Source of the DNA: WRGT01 sp942493035 | GTDB lineage: Bacteria > Spirochaetota > UBA4802 > UBA5550 | Assembly: GCA_942493035.1 (NCBI GenBank) | Contig: OW818666.1 | Coordinates: 1,984,001-2,048,000, forward strand | Direction: 5' to 3' | Length of the DNA stretch: 64,000 nt | Shown here: in pieces, positions 1 through 8,481 of the stretch | How positions within the stretch are numbered: position 1 is the stretch's first letter | How the letters are laid out: the number at the start of each line of letters is the position of its first letter | Notes under the pieces: generated by a model | Database searches by the model: none | Told to the model about the DNA's origin: nothing | Seen by the model: only the letters and a program-made list of their open reading frames with translations | Program-made: the position numbers and the translations under genes

Positions 1-221
1 GAGAGAGTCCCGATTTCACTCCCTACAGCTTCATCTGACTCATATCCGGTAAGTTTTAAAAATGATCCATTAACCCATTGAATCTTTCCTGCAGCATCAG
101 TAATCACCACAGCATCAGCGGCTGCTTTCAGCGCTTCAAGCAACAGTGACCTGTCACCATCACCGGTAAATATTTTCGCGGCTTTGATGAATTTCTTTAT
201 TATATTATTTTTAAATTTCAT
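1..221 (-). CDS. PAS-domain sensory protein, N-terminal part (cut by window edge)
   Basis: The reading frame opens at ATG (219-221, minus strand) and runs off the left edge with 73 visible codons. After a basic start (MKFKNNIIKKFIKAAK) comes a typical PAS core: AVVITDAAGKIQWVN, then GSFLKLTGYESDEAVG. This is the strand-helix pattern of the first half of a PAS fold. No signal peptide or membrane segment is visible in this part, so the protein starts in the cytoplasm. PAS domains sense redox state, ligands or light and usually sit in front of a histidine kinase or GGDEF domain; the output domain lies outside the window. The match to PAS is clear; the full architecture is unknown. Confidence 0.85.
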   Translation of the reverse strand, partial: MKFKNNIIKKFIKAAKIFTGDGDRSLLLEALKAAADAVVITDAAGKIQWVNGSFLKLTGYESDEAVGSEIGTL

Positions 222-231
222 TCAAATTTAT

Positions 232-315
232 TCCCTATAAAAACAGATGACTCTTTGTCTCCGCCTCGCCATGGGTGCGGAGGAAACCGGTTTTACCATC
301 AGATTCCAGATATTT
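232..315. repeat. A-family intergenic repeat, decayed copy
   Basis: The centre (TGTCTCCGCCTCGCC, then a mismatched return arm) resembles the GC core of the intact A copies, especially the copy at 20514-20602. The outer arms are eroded, so the ends are approximate. Confidence 0.45.
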
Positions 316-462
316 ATAACCTAAGAAACTTAACCGGATTAATCCAGCTTAATTGAAGAGAGGTTTTAAAAGATTTTAAAATATGTCCAGATAAAAATTT
401 TACATTGAAAATATAACAATTTTTTGCTAATTTATAAAAAGATAAAAAGAATAAATATATCT

Positions 463-551
463 GTAACTACTCAATAACCGGTGGAATTTCATCTCCGCCG
501 CGCCACAGGCGCGGCGGAGATCAATTTTACCACCAATTTATGAGCAGTTAC
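463..551. repeat. A-family 89-bp inverted-repeat element (MITE-like)
   Basis: The element starts GTAACTACTCAATAACCGG and ends with its imperfect reverse complement (ATTTATGAGCAGTTAC). In the middle is a GC-rich perfect palindrome core, ATCTCCGCCGCGCC and its return arm. It is flanked by ATATATCT (455-462) and ATATATCG (552-559), a 7/8 direct repeat that looks like a target-site duplication. It lies between the starts of two divergent genes, so a simple terminator role is unlikely. Length and arms match copies at 14432, 20514 and 52773. Confidence 0.8.
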
Positions 552-656
552 ATATATCGCTCCCCCTGCCATCGGCGTAGGAAGATATATATTGATCTTG
601 ATTTTCAAGCATGATTTGAAATATAGTTAAGTAATTACATATGGAGAATAAACAGC

Positions 657-1379
657 ATGAAAAACAGAATAAAAAAATACAGCATTTACGTTTTACCATT
701 ACTGTTAATAATTCCGGTATTTATTATTTTAAATAACTCCTTATATGCTGCAGATTCTATATCGCCGGTTATTGTATATGGGAACGAAAAATGCGGATAC
801 TGCAAGGATACGTTAAAATGGCTTGAAGATCAGAAAATTGAGTTTATCTACAAAGATGTGGAACTGTACGGTACAAACCAGGAGGAGATGTTCGCTAAAC
901 TTGAAAAATCCGGTTTTATACGAACTGCACATTTCCCTGTACTCGATGTAAAAGGTCAGATTCTTATGAAGCCGAAATTTGATGACATCAGCATAGCTCT
1001 TTCCGGTCAAAAGATAAATGATAACGGAGAAAAGAAAATCAGGTCTCAGAAATGGAGACCGGAGAAAAACAAATCCCACCGGTCAGATTTTAATTCTATT
1101 AAAAATAGTATAACACAGAGTGATATTATCTTTTATGACGACGGTTCGGGATCGGGTAGAAGTCTTTTGAATCAGTTGAAAAAAGAGAAAATTCCGTTTA
1201 CTCACCGTCAGCTCAACAGGATGAATAATGCCGCTTACTTCGATATGAGTGTGCGTCTTGCCGCTCTCGGCTACGGAAATGTTACGCTATTCCCTGTGAT
1301 TGAAGTCCGCGGTGAAATGATAATGAAACCATCGATTAAAGATGTCAAAATGCTGATAATTGAGATGACTGCGGAATAA
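657..1379 (+). CDS. Exported protein with two tandem glutaredoxin-like domains, second lacking the CxxC
   Basis: 240 aa. Residues 1-32 form a signal peptide or N-terminal membrane anchor (basic start, hydrophobic 11-30, then YAAD), so the protein acts outside the cytoplasm. Residues 37-112 are a glutaredoxin-like thioredoxin fold with C46-G-Y-C49 and the cis-proline loop HFPVLDVKG (92-100). Residues 156-232 repeat the fold with the same cis-proline pattern, LFPVIEVRG (211-219), but DDGSGSG stands where the CxxC should be, so this domain cannot do dithiol chemistry. The spacer 113-150 is basic. An SD-like GGAG lies about 10 bases upstream. Family knowledge suggests disulfide reduction or exchange; an exported redox role is an inference. 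No partner such as DsbD is nearby. Confidence 0.8.
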   Translation: MKNRIKKYSIYVLPLLLIIPVFIILNNSLYAADSISPVIVYGNEKCGYCKDTLKWLEDQKIEFIYKDVELYGTNQEEMFAKLEKSGFIRTAHFPVLDVKGQILMKPKFDDISIALSGQKINDNGEKKIRSQKWRPEKNKSHRSDFNSIKNSITQSDIIFYDDGSGSGRSLLNQLKKEKIPFTHRQLNRMNNAAYFDMSVRLAALGYGNVTLFPVIEVRGEMIMKPSIKDVKMLIIEMTAE

Positions 1380-1382
1380 CCA

Positions 1383-2087
1383 TTAAAGCTGATCAGCTCC
1401 ATCCAGTTCATCCAGTATCGAATACATCAGTTCGTTATTCTTTTTTATATAACGTGTTCCATCACGCAATTGATCAGCATCCTGAATGAATTTATCCGGC
1501 ACTACTTCATCAATTCCATTTACTATCATACTCTCAAGAAGATCTGCCGTTACCTCAACATGAAACTGCAGCCCGATAATTTTTTCATTATAAATAAAAC
1601 ACTGATTTTTACACCCATCAGAACTCATCACGGAAACAGCACCATGAGGAATATCAAACGTATCACCATGCCAGTGAAAAACAGTTTCTATATCACCAAA
1701 CTTTCGAAGTAGTGATGAATCCGCTCCGCTCGAATTTTTCATAACGGGAAACCATCCGATCTCTTTAACACTGTTCTTATACACACGGCTCCCGAGAGCT
1801 TCAGCTATAAGCTGTGATCCGAGACAAATCCCGATAATAACTTTTCCATGAGTAACAGCATCGTTAATAAATCTTTTCTCATCCACCAGCCATGGAAACT
1901 CCGCCGTATCATGCACACTCATTGGCCCGCCCATCACAACGAGCCAGTCAATATCGTTAACATCAGGAAGTACTTCATCCGCATAAAGCGCTGTTGATGA
2001 AAAAATATATCCTTTCTCTCTTATCCACGTCTCTATACAACCCGGAGTTTCAAAAGGCACATGAAGAAGTATATGTATTCTTTTCAT
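1383..2087 (-). CDS. Class I glutamine amidotransferase (GMP synthase-like GATase domain protein)
   Basis: 234 aa from the ATG at 2085-2087, which has an SD-like AGGA upstream (ACAGGAACAAATT). A longer in-frame reading to 2144 has no family match in its extra residues and would enter the neighbouring repeat. The class I triad is complete: nucleophile C88 in GICLGSQ, and H176 and E178 in QFHVE. The WLVVMGGPMSVHD stretch is the usual early GATase motif. Stand-alone members of this family include enzymes that hydrolyse gamma-glutamyl compounds or act on peptides, but the substrate cannot be named from sequence. It converges tail to tail with the glutaredoxin gene with only three bases between the stops and appears monocistronic. 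Confidence 0.85.
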   Translation of the reverse strand: MKRIHILLHVPFETPGCIETWIREKGYIFSSTALYADEVLPDVNDIDWLVVMGGPMSVHDTAEFPWLVDEKRFINDAVTHGKVIIGICLGSQLIAEALGSRVYKNSVKEIGWFPVMKNSSGADSSLLRKFGDIETVFHWHGDTFDIPHGAVSVMSSDGCKNQCFIYNEKIIGLQFHVEVTADLLESMIVNGIDEVVPDKFIQDADQLRDGTRYIKKNNELMYSILDELDGADQL

Positions 2088-2549
2088 AATTTGTTCCTGT
2101 AAAACATATATGGAATAACCTGAACATAACAGGATGCATCTCAATTCAGTATTAAATTTTTAACTTTTTTATAGTAAAAAAAACTCTATTATCCCCGCCG
2201 CCGAAGGTGGCGGGGATAATAATTTATCTTTTTACACTAAACATTATATTTAGGAATAATTACTGATCTCAATTATAAAATATTAGAATGATTCAATAAC
2301 CTTTATGAAAAGCAATAATTCACATGCAATGTTAAGGTGCAGTAAAATTTTGATTTTTCATTTCCCGGTTAAGTCGTTTATTTCAATTTATACAAATATT
2401 TATAATATGAATATTAAATACTACTAATTTAATCACATTAGTAGTATTTTTATCAAACTTATGAATTTTTTTATCCTTATCTATTGATTAAGAGTTTAAG
2501 AAGAGTTATTATAATGTTAATTAATTCAAATAATTCAAAAGGAGGTTCT
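2088..2549. other. Divergent intergenic region with a B-family repeat
   Basis: This region separates divergent genes. It contains the B element at 2146-2266; the rest is AT-rich DNA with no gene. A short inverted pair, ACTACTAATTTA and ACATTAGTAGT (2421-2447), could be an operator or a weak hairpin in front of the membrane operon. A strong SD (AAAAGGAGG, about 2537-2545) precedes the ATG at 2550. Confidence 0.55.
2146..2266. repeat. B-family ~120-bp inverted-repeat element with 7-bp direct repeats
   Basis: The element starts TCAGTATT and ends TAATTACTGA, with T/A-rich imperfect arms of about 40 bp around a GC core (ATCCCCGCCGCC and its return). It is flanked exactly by TCTCAAT on both sides (2139-2145 and 2267-2273), a perfect 7-bp target-site duplication. 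This marks it as an inserted element. It sits between divergent gene starts, so it is not acting as a terminator here. Confidence 0.85.
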
Positions 2550-3041
2550 ATGGATTTTTTTATTATTCTGGTTATTATCCATATAGGACTGGGAGAATTC
2601 GGAGGTTTGTGCTTTCTTTGGGTAGCAGTCGAAACATTCAACAGAAAAGATGAAGGTCTCCGGAGAGCTAAAATTGCTTCAACAATAGGAGCAATTTCAG
2701 CCGTAAGTTCATGGTTTGCAGGCGGATACTATTATGTTAAGCATTACGGCACAATGGTTAAACCTGTTCTCATTGCAGAAACAAGTAACCTGAAATGGGC
2801 TCACAAAGTAGTTATTGAAGCGAAAGAACACATATTCCTTTTAATTCCTGTTCTGGCTGTAACTGCGTTTCTTCTGTTTTTAAAGCTGGATTCATGGAAA
2901 GACCTAGATGAAGCAACTTCTAAAAAAGTAGCTTATCTGGCATTGCTGATTTTTTTAATGGTATTTTTAATGGCAGCCATGGGTTCCCTGGTATCCGGTT
3001 CAGTTAGAGCCATTCTAGGCGCACCGGGAGGTGGAATATGA
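2550..3041 (+). CDS. Four-helix integral membrane protein of unknown function
   Basis: 163 aa. The start was set at the ATG at 2550 because a strong SD (AAAAGGAGG) lies seven bases upstream; an upstream in-frame start would add a charged extension without SD. Hydrophobic segments lie at about 3-27, 43-63, 94-112 and 128-150. Histidines sit in or beside the membrane segments (H11, H65, H85, H94), with the pattern WAHK...EAKEH before helix 3. They could bind a metal or haem, but that is inference. Its stop overlaps the start of the next gene (ATGA), so the two are translationally coupled and probably form one complex. I do not recognise the family. Confidence 0.75.
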   Translation: MDFFIILVIIHIGLGEFGGLCFLWVAVETFNRKDEGLRRAKIASTIGAISAVSSWFAGGYYYVKHYGTMVKPVLIAETSNLKWAHKVVIEAKEHIFLLIPVLAVTAFLLFLKLDSWKDLDEATSKKVAYLALLIFLMVFLMAAMGSLVSGSVRAILGAPGGGI

Positions 3042-3337
3042 AAAACAGACTTGCGATATCAGCATTAAAAGCATTTTCAATCTATGCGGTTATTATAGTA
3101 CTTATGGTAATTGTTGCAGAATTCAGTCCTCCATTTAAAAAATTTCTGGCAGATTTAACAGGACACCACTGGACTGCAAAAGGAGTTATTGGAGCGTCTC
3201 TTTTTATTATTCTGACTGTTGTATTCAATGCTAAAGGTAGTGATGATAATCTAGGTAAGAATATTAATATTGCGATAGTTACTGCAGTTTCCGCGTCTCT
3301 GGTAATGTTTCTTTTCTTCTTTATACATGCAATGTAA
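3038..3337 (+). CDS. Three-helix small membrane protein, partner of the preceding gene
   Basis: 99 aa. The start codon overlaps the stop of the upstream membrane gene by four bases. Hydrophobic helices lie at about 8-28, 48-66 and 76-97. Between helices 1 and 2 is LTGHHWTAKG, with two adjacent histidines and a tryptophan at the membrane edge, a feature worth comparing with the histidines of the partner. No soluble domain is present. The operon ends here at a hairpin. The product is not recognised; the coupling suggests a two-subunit membrane complex. Confidence 0.7.
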   Translation: MKNRLAISALKAFSIYAVIIVLMVIVAEFSPPFKKFLADLTGHHWTAKGVIGASLFIILTVVFNAKGSDDNLGKNINIAIVTAVSASLVMFLFFFIHAM

Positions 3338-3342
3338 TTCTT

Positions 3343-3377
3343 TCAGGTTCACCATTGTTATACGATGGTGAACCTGA
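3343..3377. terminator. Bidirectional terminator hairpin between convergent genes
   Basis: A perfect 13-bp stem (TCAGGTTCACCAT and its complement) with a 9-base loop lies between the membrane operon and the chemoreceptor, whose stops face each other. The flanking T tracts are weak, so it may also act as an mRNA-stabilising hairpin. Confidence 0.7.
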
Positions 3378-3396
3378 GACTTATCTTTCCCCGGAA

Positions 3397-5853
3397 TTAA
3401 ATCTTAAAAAACTCCAGCTGGTTTTTCATGTTTTCCGCCTGAGCGCTTATCTCTTCAGCAGATGAAGCAATCTCCTCTGCACCGGAAGCCTGCTGCTGAG
3501 TCTGAATATTTATCTGATCCATTGTCCTTGAAATTTCCTGATGAGTTACAGTCTGCTCATGTGTAGAGTTTGAAATATTATCGGACATATCCATTACAAG
3601 TTTTGTTGCTTTAGTAACGTCCACACCTGCTTTGGCCTGTATATCTGTAGATGCTGCAATTTTCTGAACCAGCTCTTTTGTATTATTTATAAAATTGATA
3701 ATATGTTCAAGCGCTTTTGATGTTTCATTTATGTCTTTAATTCCCTGATTAGCAGATTTCACACCATTGGATACCAGCTCTGTAATACTTTTAGCCGATC
3801 CGGCTGTCTGCTCTGCAAGTTTACCTATTTCATCAGCGACTACAGCAAATCCCCGTCCATGATCACCGGCTCTTGCAGCTTCAATTGCAGCATTAAGTGC
3901 AAGCAGGTTAACCTGATCGGATATATCACTTATGAGTGAAACCATCTCTGCAATTCTCAGCGAATTCTCTTCAAGGCTGTTCATCCCCGAAATAGTATTC
4001 TGCATAAGTTCATTACCTTTAACTGCTTCACTGGTAGCATCATTAGCCACCTTTAGAGTTGTTAATGAATCTGCATTAACAGATTTTATCAGCTGACCCA
4101 GCTCCTCAATCAGCCGGTATGTATTCTTTGAATGGTCAGACTGGGCCTTTGAACTATCTGCAATTGATTCGTTCGATGCAGATATCTCCTCGAGAGAGGC
4201 AGTAGCCTCCTCCACGGCTGCAGCCTGAGCCTGTGCACTGTCTGCAAGGGATGAACTGGTAGCGGATAGTTCCTCTGCGGATGCAGCAAGCTGGTTCGAC
4301 GAACTCAATGCAGAGTCAATCACTTCACGCATTCTATCCTGAAACTTTTTCATGTTTCTTATCATATCTCCAAACTCATCGGGGAGATAGTCATTACTTC
4401 TGGCAGTAAGGTCACCCTCGGCAAGCTTCCGGAATATTTTTATGGCATTACGTATTGGAGTGGAGAAATTCTTTCCGATTTTATAGATAATAATAAATAT
4501 CATAATATTGATCGAAAGCATTGCTAAAATTATATTAAGCACTACTTTATTAACAGGCTTCATCAAGTGTTCTTCGTAACTTGTTGATACAAGATAATGC
4601 CCTGTTGACTGGAGTTTAATTTTTCGAAGCATTAATGGCTTGTTATTAATAATAAATTCATGGAAATCTGAATCTGTTCCGTTTACAAAGGCTGTAAGAT
4701 CTCTCCCTTTCTTATCTAAAAGATCTTTTCCAATCACTTTATCCAGAAGACGGGCTTCGGGATGGTATATAATCTTACCCTCTTTATTCATAATAAGATA
4801 TTTAGTATCTGCAGAATTGCTCGCAGAATTTATAATTTCCGTCATTGCTGCAACACTAATAGTTGCACCAATGGCACCAGTTGCTTTTCCGTTAACAAGA
4901 TATGGCACTGCACAAACTATTATTTTATTTCCCGTATCGCGGCTCTGGATAAGATCGGACCAGGCTGGAGCATTGCCGCTGATCATCTCCTGAAAATATG
5001 TCCTGTCAGAAATATTAAGTAAGTTTCCATTATTCGTATATCCATCTCCACTGGTTTTCACAAGATAGAGGGTTTCTATACTTTTATTAATTCTTGTATT
5101 ATATAATCTTTTTGTTGTATCAATTGCTTCAGACTGTGAAACCGTTGCTGCATTAACAGTATTCATATACGACCTGAGTTCAATTACAACATTGCCGAAT
5201 GTACGGTCCAGCTCGAGCCCGACTTTATCAGATTGAGAAATTGTATTAATTTTGTAATAATCCATAGTTCTGCTTACGATTATCGTATAGCCGAAAAACC
5301 CTGCAATAAGCAGAACTACAACAATGAAGCTGAGAATCGGCGCCAGAAGTTTTTCAAACATCGATAAAGATCTTAACTGAAGAGCGCTTGAAACCGGGTA
5401 GACAATAATTTTGAATCTGTAGTAATGATAAAAAGTTAAACTCCCGGCCAGAAGTATATCTTTAATAAAATAAAAAATCAGCTGATAAGGGCTTACAATC
5501 AATCCGCTGAAATAACTGAGTAATGTCATAATCATTGTGCTTATAAGTATTGGAGAACAGAATAGTAACGATACAATTACAGGCATTCGCCGGGCAAATT
5601 TCACAGAATCTTCATCGCGTGACTGATTATCTATCATCCGCTGAATCCTGCCGGCTATAAAGGTGTAAATAAAAATTGTTACAGCACAGATTAATAAACC
5701 GGATAAAATAACAATAAAAATCCCTTTAAATTGAGCTGCTGTTTTAATGCGGGGAGCTATTAAAATTATGTTAATTAACGGATTCAATAATAGCAGTAAA
5801 CTGAAATTAAGTATAAGCCTGTTCCTGGTTTTTGTTAGATCACTTTTGCCCAT
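3397..5853 (-). CDS. Methyl-accepting chemotaxis protein with multi-helix N-terminus and Cache sensor
   Basis: 818 aa; an SD GGAGG lies six bases before the ATG. Hydrophobic helices are at about 12-33, 43-68, 91-116 and 122-145, then 170-193. An extracytoplasmic dCache-like region follows (about 200-430, with KYLIMNKEGKIIYHPE in its second half). The last membrane helix is at 437-459, HAMP at about 460-512, then the long signalling coiled coil. The conserved hairpin tip that binds CheA and CheW is present (DQVNLLALNAAIEAARAGDH). No C-terminal NWETF-type pentapeptide is present. Typical receptors have two membrane helices; this one has four extra at the N-terminus, which may sense lipids or quinones or act as an anchor. 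It is monocistronic, and the ligand is unknown. Confidence 0.93.
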   Translation of the reverse strand: MGKSDLTKTRNRLILNFSLLLLLNPLINIILIAPRIKTAAQFKGIFIVILSGLLICAVTIFIYTFIAGRIQRMIDNQSRDEDSVKFARRMPVIVSLLFCSPILISTMIMTLLSYFSGLIVSPYQLIFYFIKDILLAGSLTFYHYYRFKIIVYPVSSALQLRSLSMFEKLLAPILSFIVVVLLIAGFFGYTIIVSRTMDYYKINTISQSDKVGLELDRTFGNVVIELRSYMNTVNAATVSQSEAIDTTKRLYNTRINKSIETLYLVKTSGDGYTNNGNLLNISDRTYFQEMISGNAPAWSDLIQSRDTGNKIIVCAVPYLVNGKATGAIGATISVAAMTEIINSASNSADTKYLIMNKEGKIIYHPEARLLDKVIGKDLLDKKGRDLTAFVNGTDSDFHEFIINNKPLMLRKIKLQSTGHYLVSTSYEEHLMKPVNKVVLNIILAMLSINIMIFIIIYKIGKNFSTPIRNAIKIFRKLAEGDLTARSNDYLPDEFGDMIRNMKKFQDRMREVIDSALSSSNQLAASAEELSATSSSLADSAQAQAAAVEEATASLEEISASNESIADSSKAQSDHSKNTYRLIEELGQLIKSVNADSLTTLKVANDATSEAVKGNELMQNTISGMNSLEENSLRIAEMVSLISDISDQVNLLALNAAIEAARAGDHGRGFAVVADEIGKLAEQTAGSAKSITELVSNGVKSANQGIKDINETSKALEHIINFINNTKELVQKIAASTDIQAKAGVDVTKATKLVMDMSDNISNSTHEQTVTHQEISRTMDQINIQTQQQASGAEEIASSAEEISAQAENMKNQLEFFKI

Positions 5854-6114
5854 GGGGTCCTCCAGAGTGCAACTTTTTTAATTGAAGAATTTAAACAATA
5901 ACTCTGGAAATATCCAGCAATTGCTTTTATAGGATCATTTTTAATAAATTGCATTTTATAGAATAAAGACCAGAGTTGATCCGATTTTTATTATATATTA
6001 ACTTTATGGCTATGTTTGACCATTTTATTTAAAATACATTCAGCAGGTCAAGATTAAAATGCTACCGGACAGACTGTTTTTTGAAGAAATAAAACACTAC
6101 CTGTCTTTTATAAA

Positions 6115-8265
6115 TCAGACTTCAATTATTATCCTGTACTCTGTACCGTTACTGTTTATTATCTCCAGTGAACCTTTCATCTGTTTAACAAGAATATTCA
6201 CCAGATTAAGTCCGAAACCCTCAGGTGTTTTGATGTTAAAGGAATCCGGGATTCCGACACCATCATCTCTTATCAATAGTTTCATTGCGGTTCCATAGCT
6301 CTGAATTGAAATGAAAATAACACCACTTCTATTCCCGGGAAAAGCGTGTTTAAACGCATTTGTTATAATCTCATTTATTAATATTCCAATTGGAAAAATC
6401 ATCTGGGAATCCATTTTGAAATCACCGATATCTTTCCTGATAATAATATCACGCCCGTCAATTTTGAATGTAAGAGCAATTTCATCCACAAGATTAGAAA
6501 TATAACTTTTTAAATCGACATTGGTATAATCAGTTGTCCGATAAAGTTTATCATAAATAATCATCATACTCATGATCCTGTTGCGGGCATCATCAATAGC
6601 CGAGACAGCTGCTGAATCTTTGAGAGACTCGGACTGCAGATAAAGCAAAGCCGAGACTGCAGACATATTATTCTTTATACGATGATGAACCTCTTTCAGA
6701 AGAAGCTCTTTTTCAGAAAGAAGCCGTTGTATCTCTTTTTCGGCGATCTTCTTTTCAGTTACATCAAGAACGTATCCATAGTGAAAGCGTTCACCGCTTA
6801 TCGGATCCGGTCTCTCACAGAAAGCAAGTATTGCGTCAAATATTGTTCCGTCTTTTTTCTTATAACGATTGTCAAATATTTTCCAGTTACCCGGTTCTGA
6901 ACTTACTTCACGTACAAATTCAGGTCTTCTCTGAGGATCTTCGTATATAGTTTCTGCAATTGAAGTTTTGCTTACCAGATCAAGAAGATCATGGCTTGAC
7001 CCATAACCTAGAATTTCAGAAATAGCAGAATTCAAATATACAAACTTTCCGTCAAGAGTAGACTGAAAAATCCCGATTGGAAGATTATCAAAAATACTTC
7101 TCATTCTCTCTTCGCTTTTAAAAAGCAGTATCTCAGCCTTTTTCCGGGATGTTATATCCTGACAAAAGGCCATAAACCGGGTATCACTGAGTTTTACTGC
7201 ATTAACCTGCGCCCATAAAACGCGGCCGTCTTTTTTTCTGAATAGAAGATCACCGACAGCATTCCCCTCATTCATTACTGCAGTAAAATGATCCAATGCA
7301 ATATCCATATTAGAGGGTTCAACTATATCTTTAATACTTAACTGTAACAGTTCTTCTTCACTATAACCGAGACCTAAAGCAGCTATCGGATTAACTTCGA
7401 TATATCGTCCGTTGTTATCTGCTACAAAGATTCCCATTGGAGCGTTTTCTATATATGACCTGAGTTTCAACTCACTTTTAAACAGAGCTTCATCGGCTGA
7501 CTTGTGTAGAGTAATATCCTCGGCAACTCCTGCAAATCTTATAATCTCACCGGACTGACTGCATACAGGATATGCTCTTCCCCTAACCCATTTCAGAGAA
7601 CCGTCACCGCAGATAATTCTAAATTCACCAGAATAAACTTCACCTTTCTCTAAAAGCTTTTTCTTAGCCTCAATCATCTCATGCTGATCATCAGGATGAA
7701 TACTTTTTATTAGATTCCACTCCTCGTTAAGATTAACAGAAGGATCAAGTCCCAGCATTTCCCAGCATGCCGGGCTTAAATATATAACTTCATTCATAAA
7801 AGAGTTACTAAGCCAGAAAGCTTCATTTATATTTTCTGAAAGTTGTCTGAAATTCGTTTCACTGTCTTTTGTTTTTTTATGTGCTTCGAAAAGTTCAAAC
7901 GCCATTTCGAGAGATGAAAGGAGAACAAAATCACCGGAGTTTTTTACAACAAATCCGTATCTTGTAATAGATCTTACTTTATCTACAATTTCACGTTCAG
8001 AGTGCGAGGTAAGAAAAACTATGGGGATATCTCTCTGCTTAATTATAAGATCAGCAGCAGTCGGACCGTCAATACCTTTGCCAAGGTCTATATCCATTAG
8101 AATCAGATCAATTGTTAAATCATTTAATGCATACTCTACAGCTGATTCCCCATCAGGCGCAGGAATAACTTCATAGCCGTTTTTTTCAAGCATCATTACT
8201 TCAGCTAAAGAAGTAATCATACTGTCTTCAACAAGAAGTATTTTTTTTATTCCTGAAGCATTCAT
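6115..8265 (-). CDS. REC-PAS-PAS-PAS-HisKA_2 histidine kinase (soluble)
   Basis: 716 aa with no membrane segment. Residues 1-120 form a receiver domain with acceptor D58 (LILMDIDLG) and the usual acidic pair at E13-D14. Three PAS/PAC units follow (about 135-260, 265-385 and 390-510), each ending in a recognisable PAC stretch (for example WVRGRAYPV). The kinase is of the HisKA_2/HWE-related class: phospho-acceptor H in LLKEVHHRIKNNM, followed by an HATPase_c domain with NEIITNAFKHAF and RDDGVGIPDS. A receiver in front of the kinase means the protein is itself a phosphorelay target and probably phosphorylates a separate regulator. It stands alone, with a weak SD (AAGGA). Confidence 0.9.
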   Translation of the reverse strand: MNASGIKKILLVEDSMITSLAEVMMLEKNGYEVIPAPDGESAVEYALNDLTIDLILMDIDLGKGIDGPTAADLIIKQRDIPIVFLTSHSEREIVDKVRSITRYGFVVKNSGDFVLLSSLEMAFELFEAHKKTKDSETNFRQLSENINEAFWLSNSFMNEVIYLSPACWEMLGLDPSVNLNEEWNLIKSIHPDDQHEMIEAKKKLLEKGEVYSGEFRIICGDGSLKWVRGRAYPVCSQSGEIIRFAGVAEDITLHKSADEALFKSELKLRSYIENAPMGIFVADNNGRYIEVNPIAALGLGYSEEELLQLSIKDIVEPSNMDIALDHFTAVMNEGNAVGDLLFRKKDGRVLWAQVNAVKLSDTRFMAFCQDITSRKKAEILLFKSEERMRSIFDNLPIGIFQSTLDGKFVYLNSAISEILGYGSSHDLLDLVSKTSIAETIYEDPQRRPEFVREVSSEPGNWKIFDNRYKKKDGTIFDAILAFCERPDPISGERFHYGYVLDVTEKKIAEKEIQRLLSEKELLLKEVHHRIKNNMSAVSALLYLQSESLKDSAAVSAIDDARNRIMSMMIIYDKLYRTTDYTNVDLKSYISNLVDEIALTFKIDGRDIIIRKDIGDFKMDSQMIFPIGILINEIITNAFKHAFPGNRSGVIFISIQSYGTAMKLLIRDDGVGIPDSFNIKTPEGFGLNLVNILVKQMKGSLEIINSNGTEYRIIIEV

Positions 8266-8318
8266 AACAGAATCCTTATCTCTAGAAATGATAAAAGTGT
8301 ATTATTAATAATCAGGAA

Positions 8319-8420
8319 TCAGTATTTATTCCTTAACTTTTCTAAAGTAAAAAAAGCTATTTTATCCCCGCCGCCGAAGACGGCGGGGATAAATAAATTA
8401 TATTTAGGAATAATTATTGA
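8319..8420. repeat. B-family inverted-repeat element, internally shortened copy (102 bp)
   Basis: The left arm TCAGTATTTATTCCTTAAC and right arm TTAGGAATAATTATTGA surround a GC-rich palindrome. It lacks about 20 bases of the right arm found in the 120-bp copies. The flanks TCAGGAA (8312-8318) and TCATGAA (8421-8427) match 6/7, consistent with an aged 7-bp target duplication. Confidence 0.8.
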
Positions 8421-8481
8421 TCATGAATGCTAATTTGTAAACTGTTATTATGTTTAATAGAGGATTTTAGTGTAAAAATAA

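Larger units (their letters stand above)
222..656. other. Intergenic region with two A-family repeats
   Basis: This is an AT-rich gap between two divergent genes. It holds a decayed A-family element (about 232-315), a well preserved one (463-551), and a short inverted pair around 552-590 (ATATATCG and GAAGATATAT flanking a C-rich loop). No convincing gene is present. An SD-like GGAG (643-646) precedes the gene at 657. Confidence 0.7.

Noticed and set aside
463..551. A- and B-family elements as intrinsic terminators
   Set aside because: Several copies sit between the starts of divergent genes (463-551, 2146-2266, 20514-20602, 56444-56565), and some have target-site duplications.
2088..2144. 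Longer start for the glutamine amidotransferase
   Set aside because: The extra 19 residues are not like the family, and the internal ATG has a suitable SD-like AGGA upstream.
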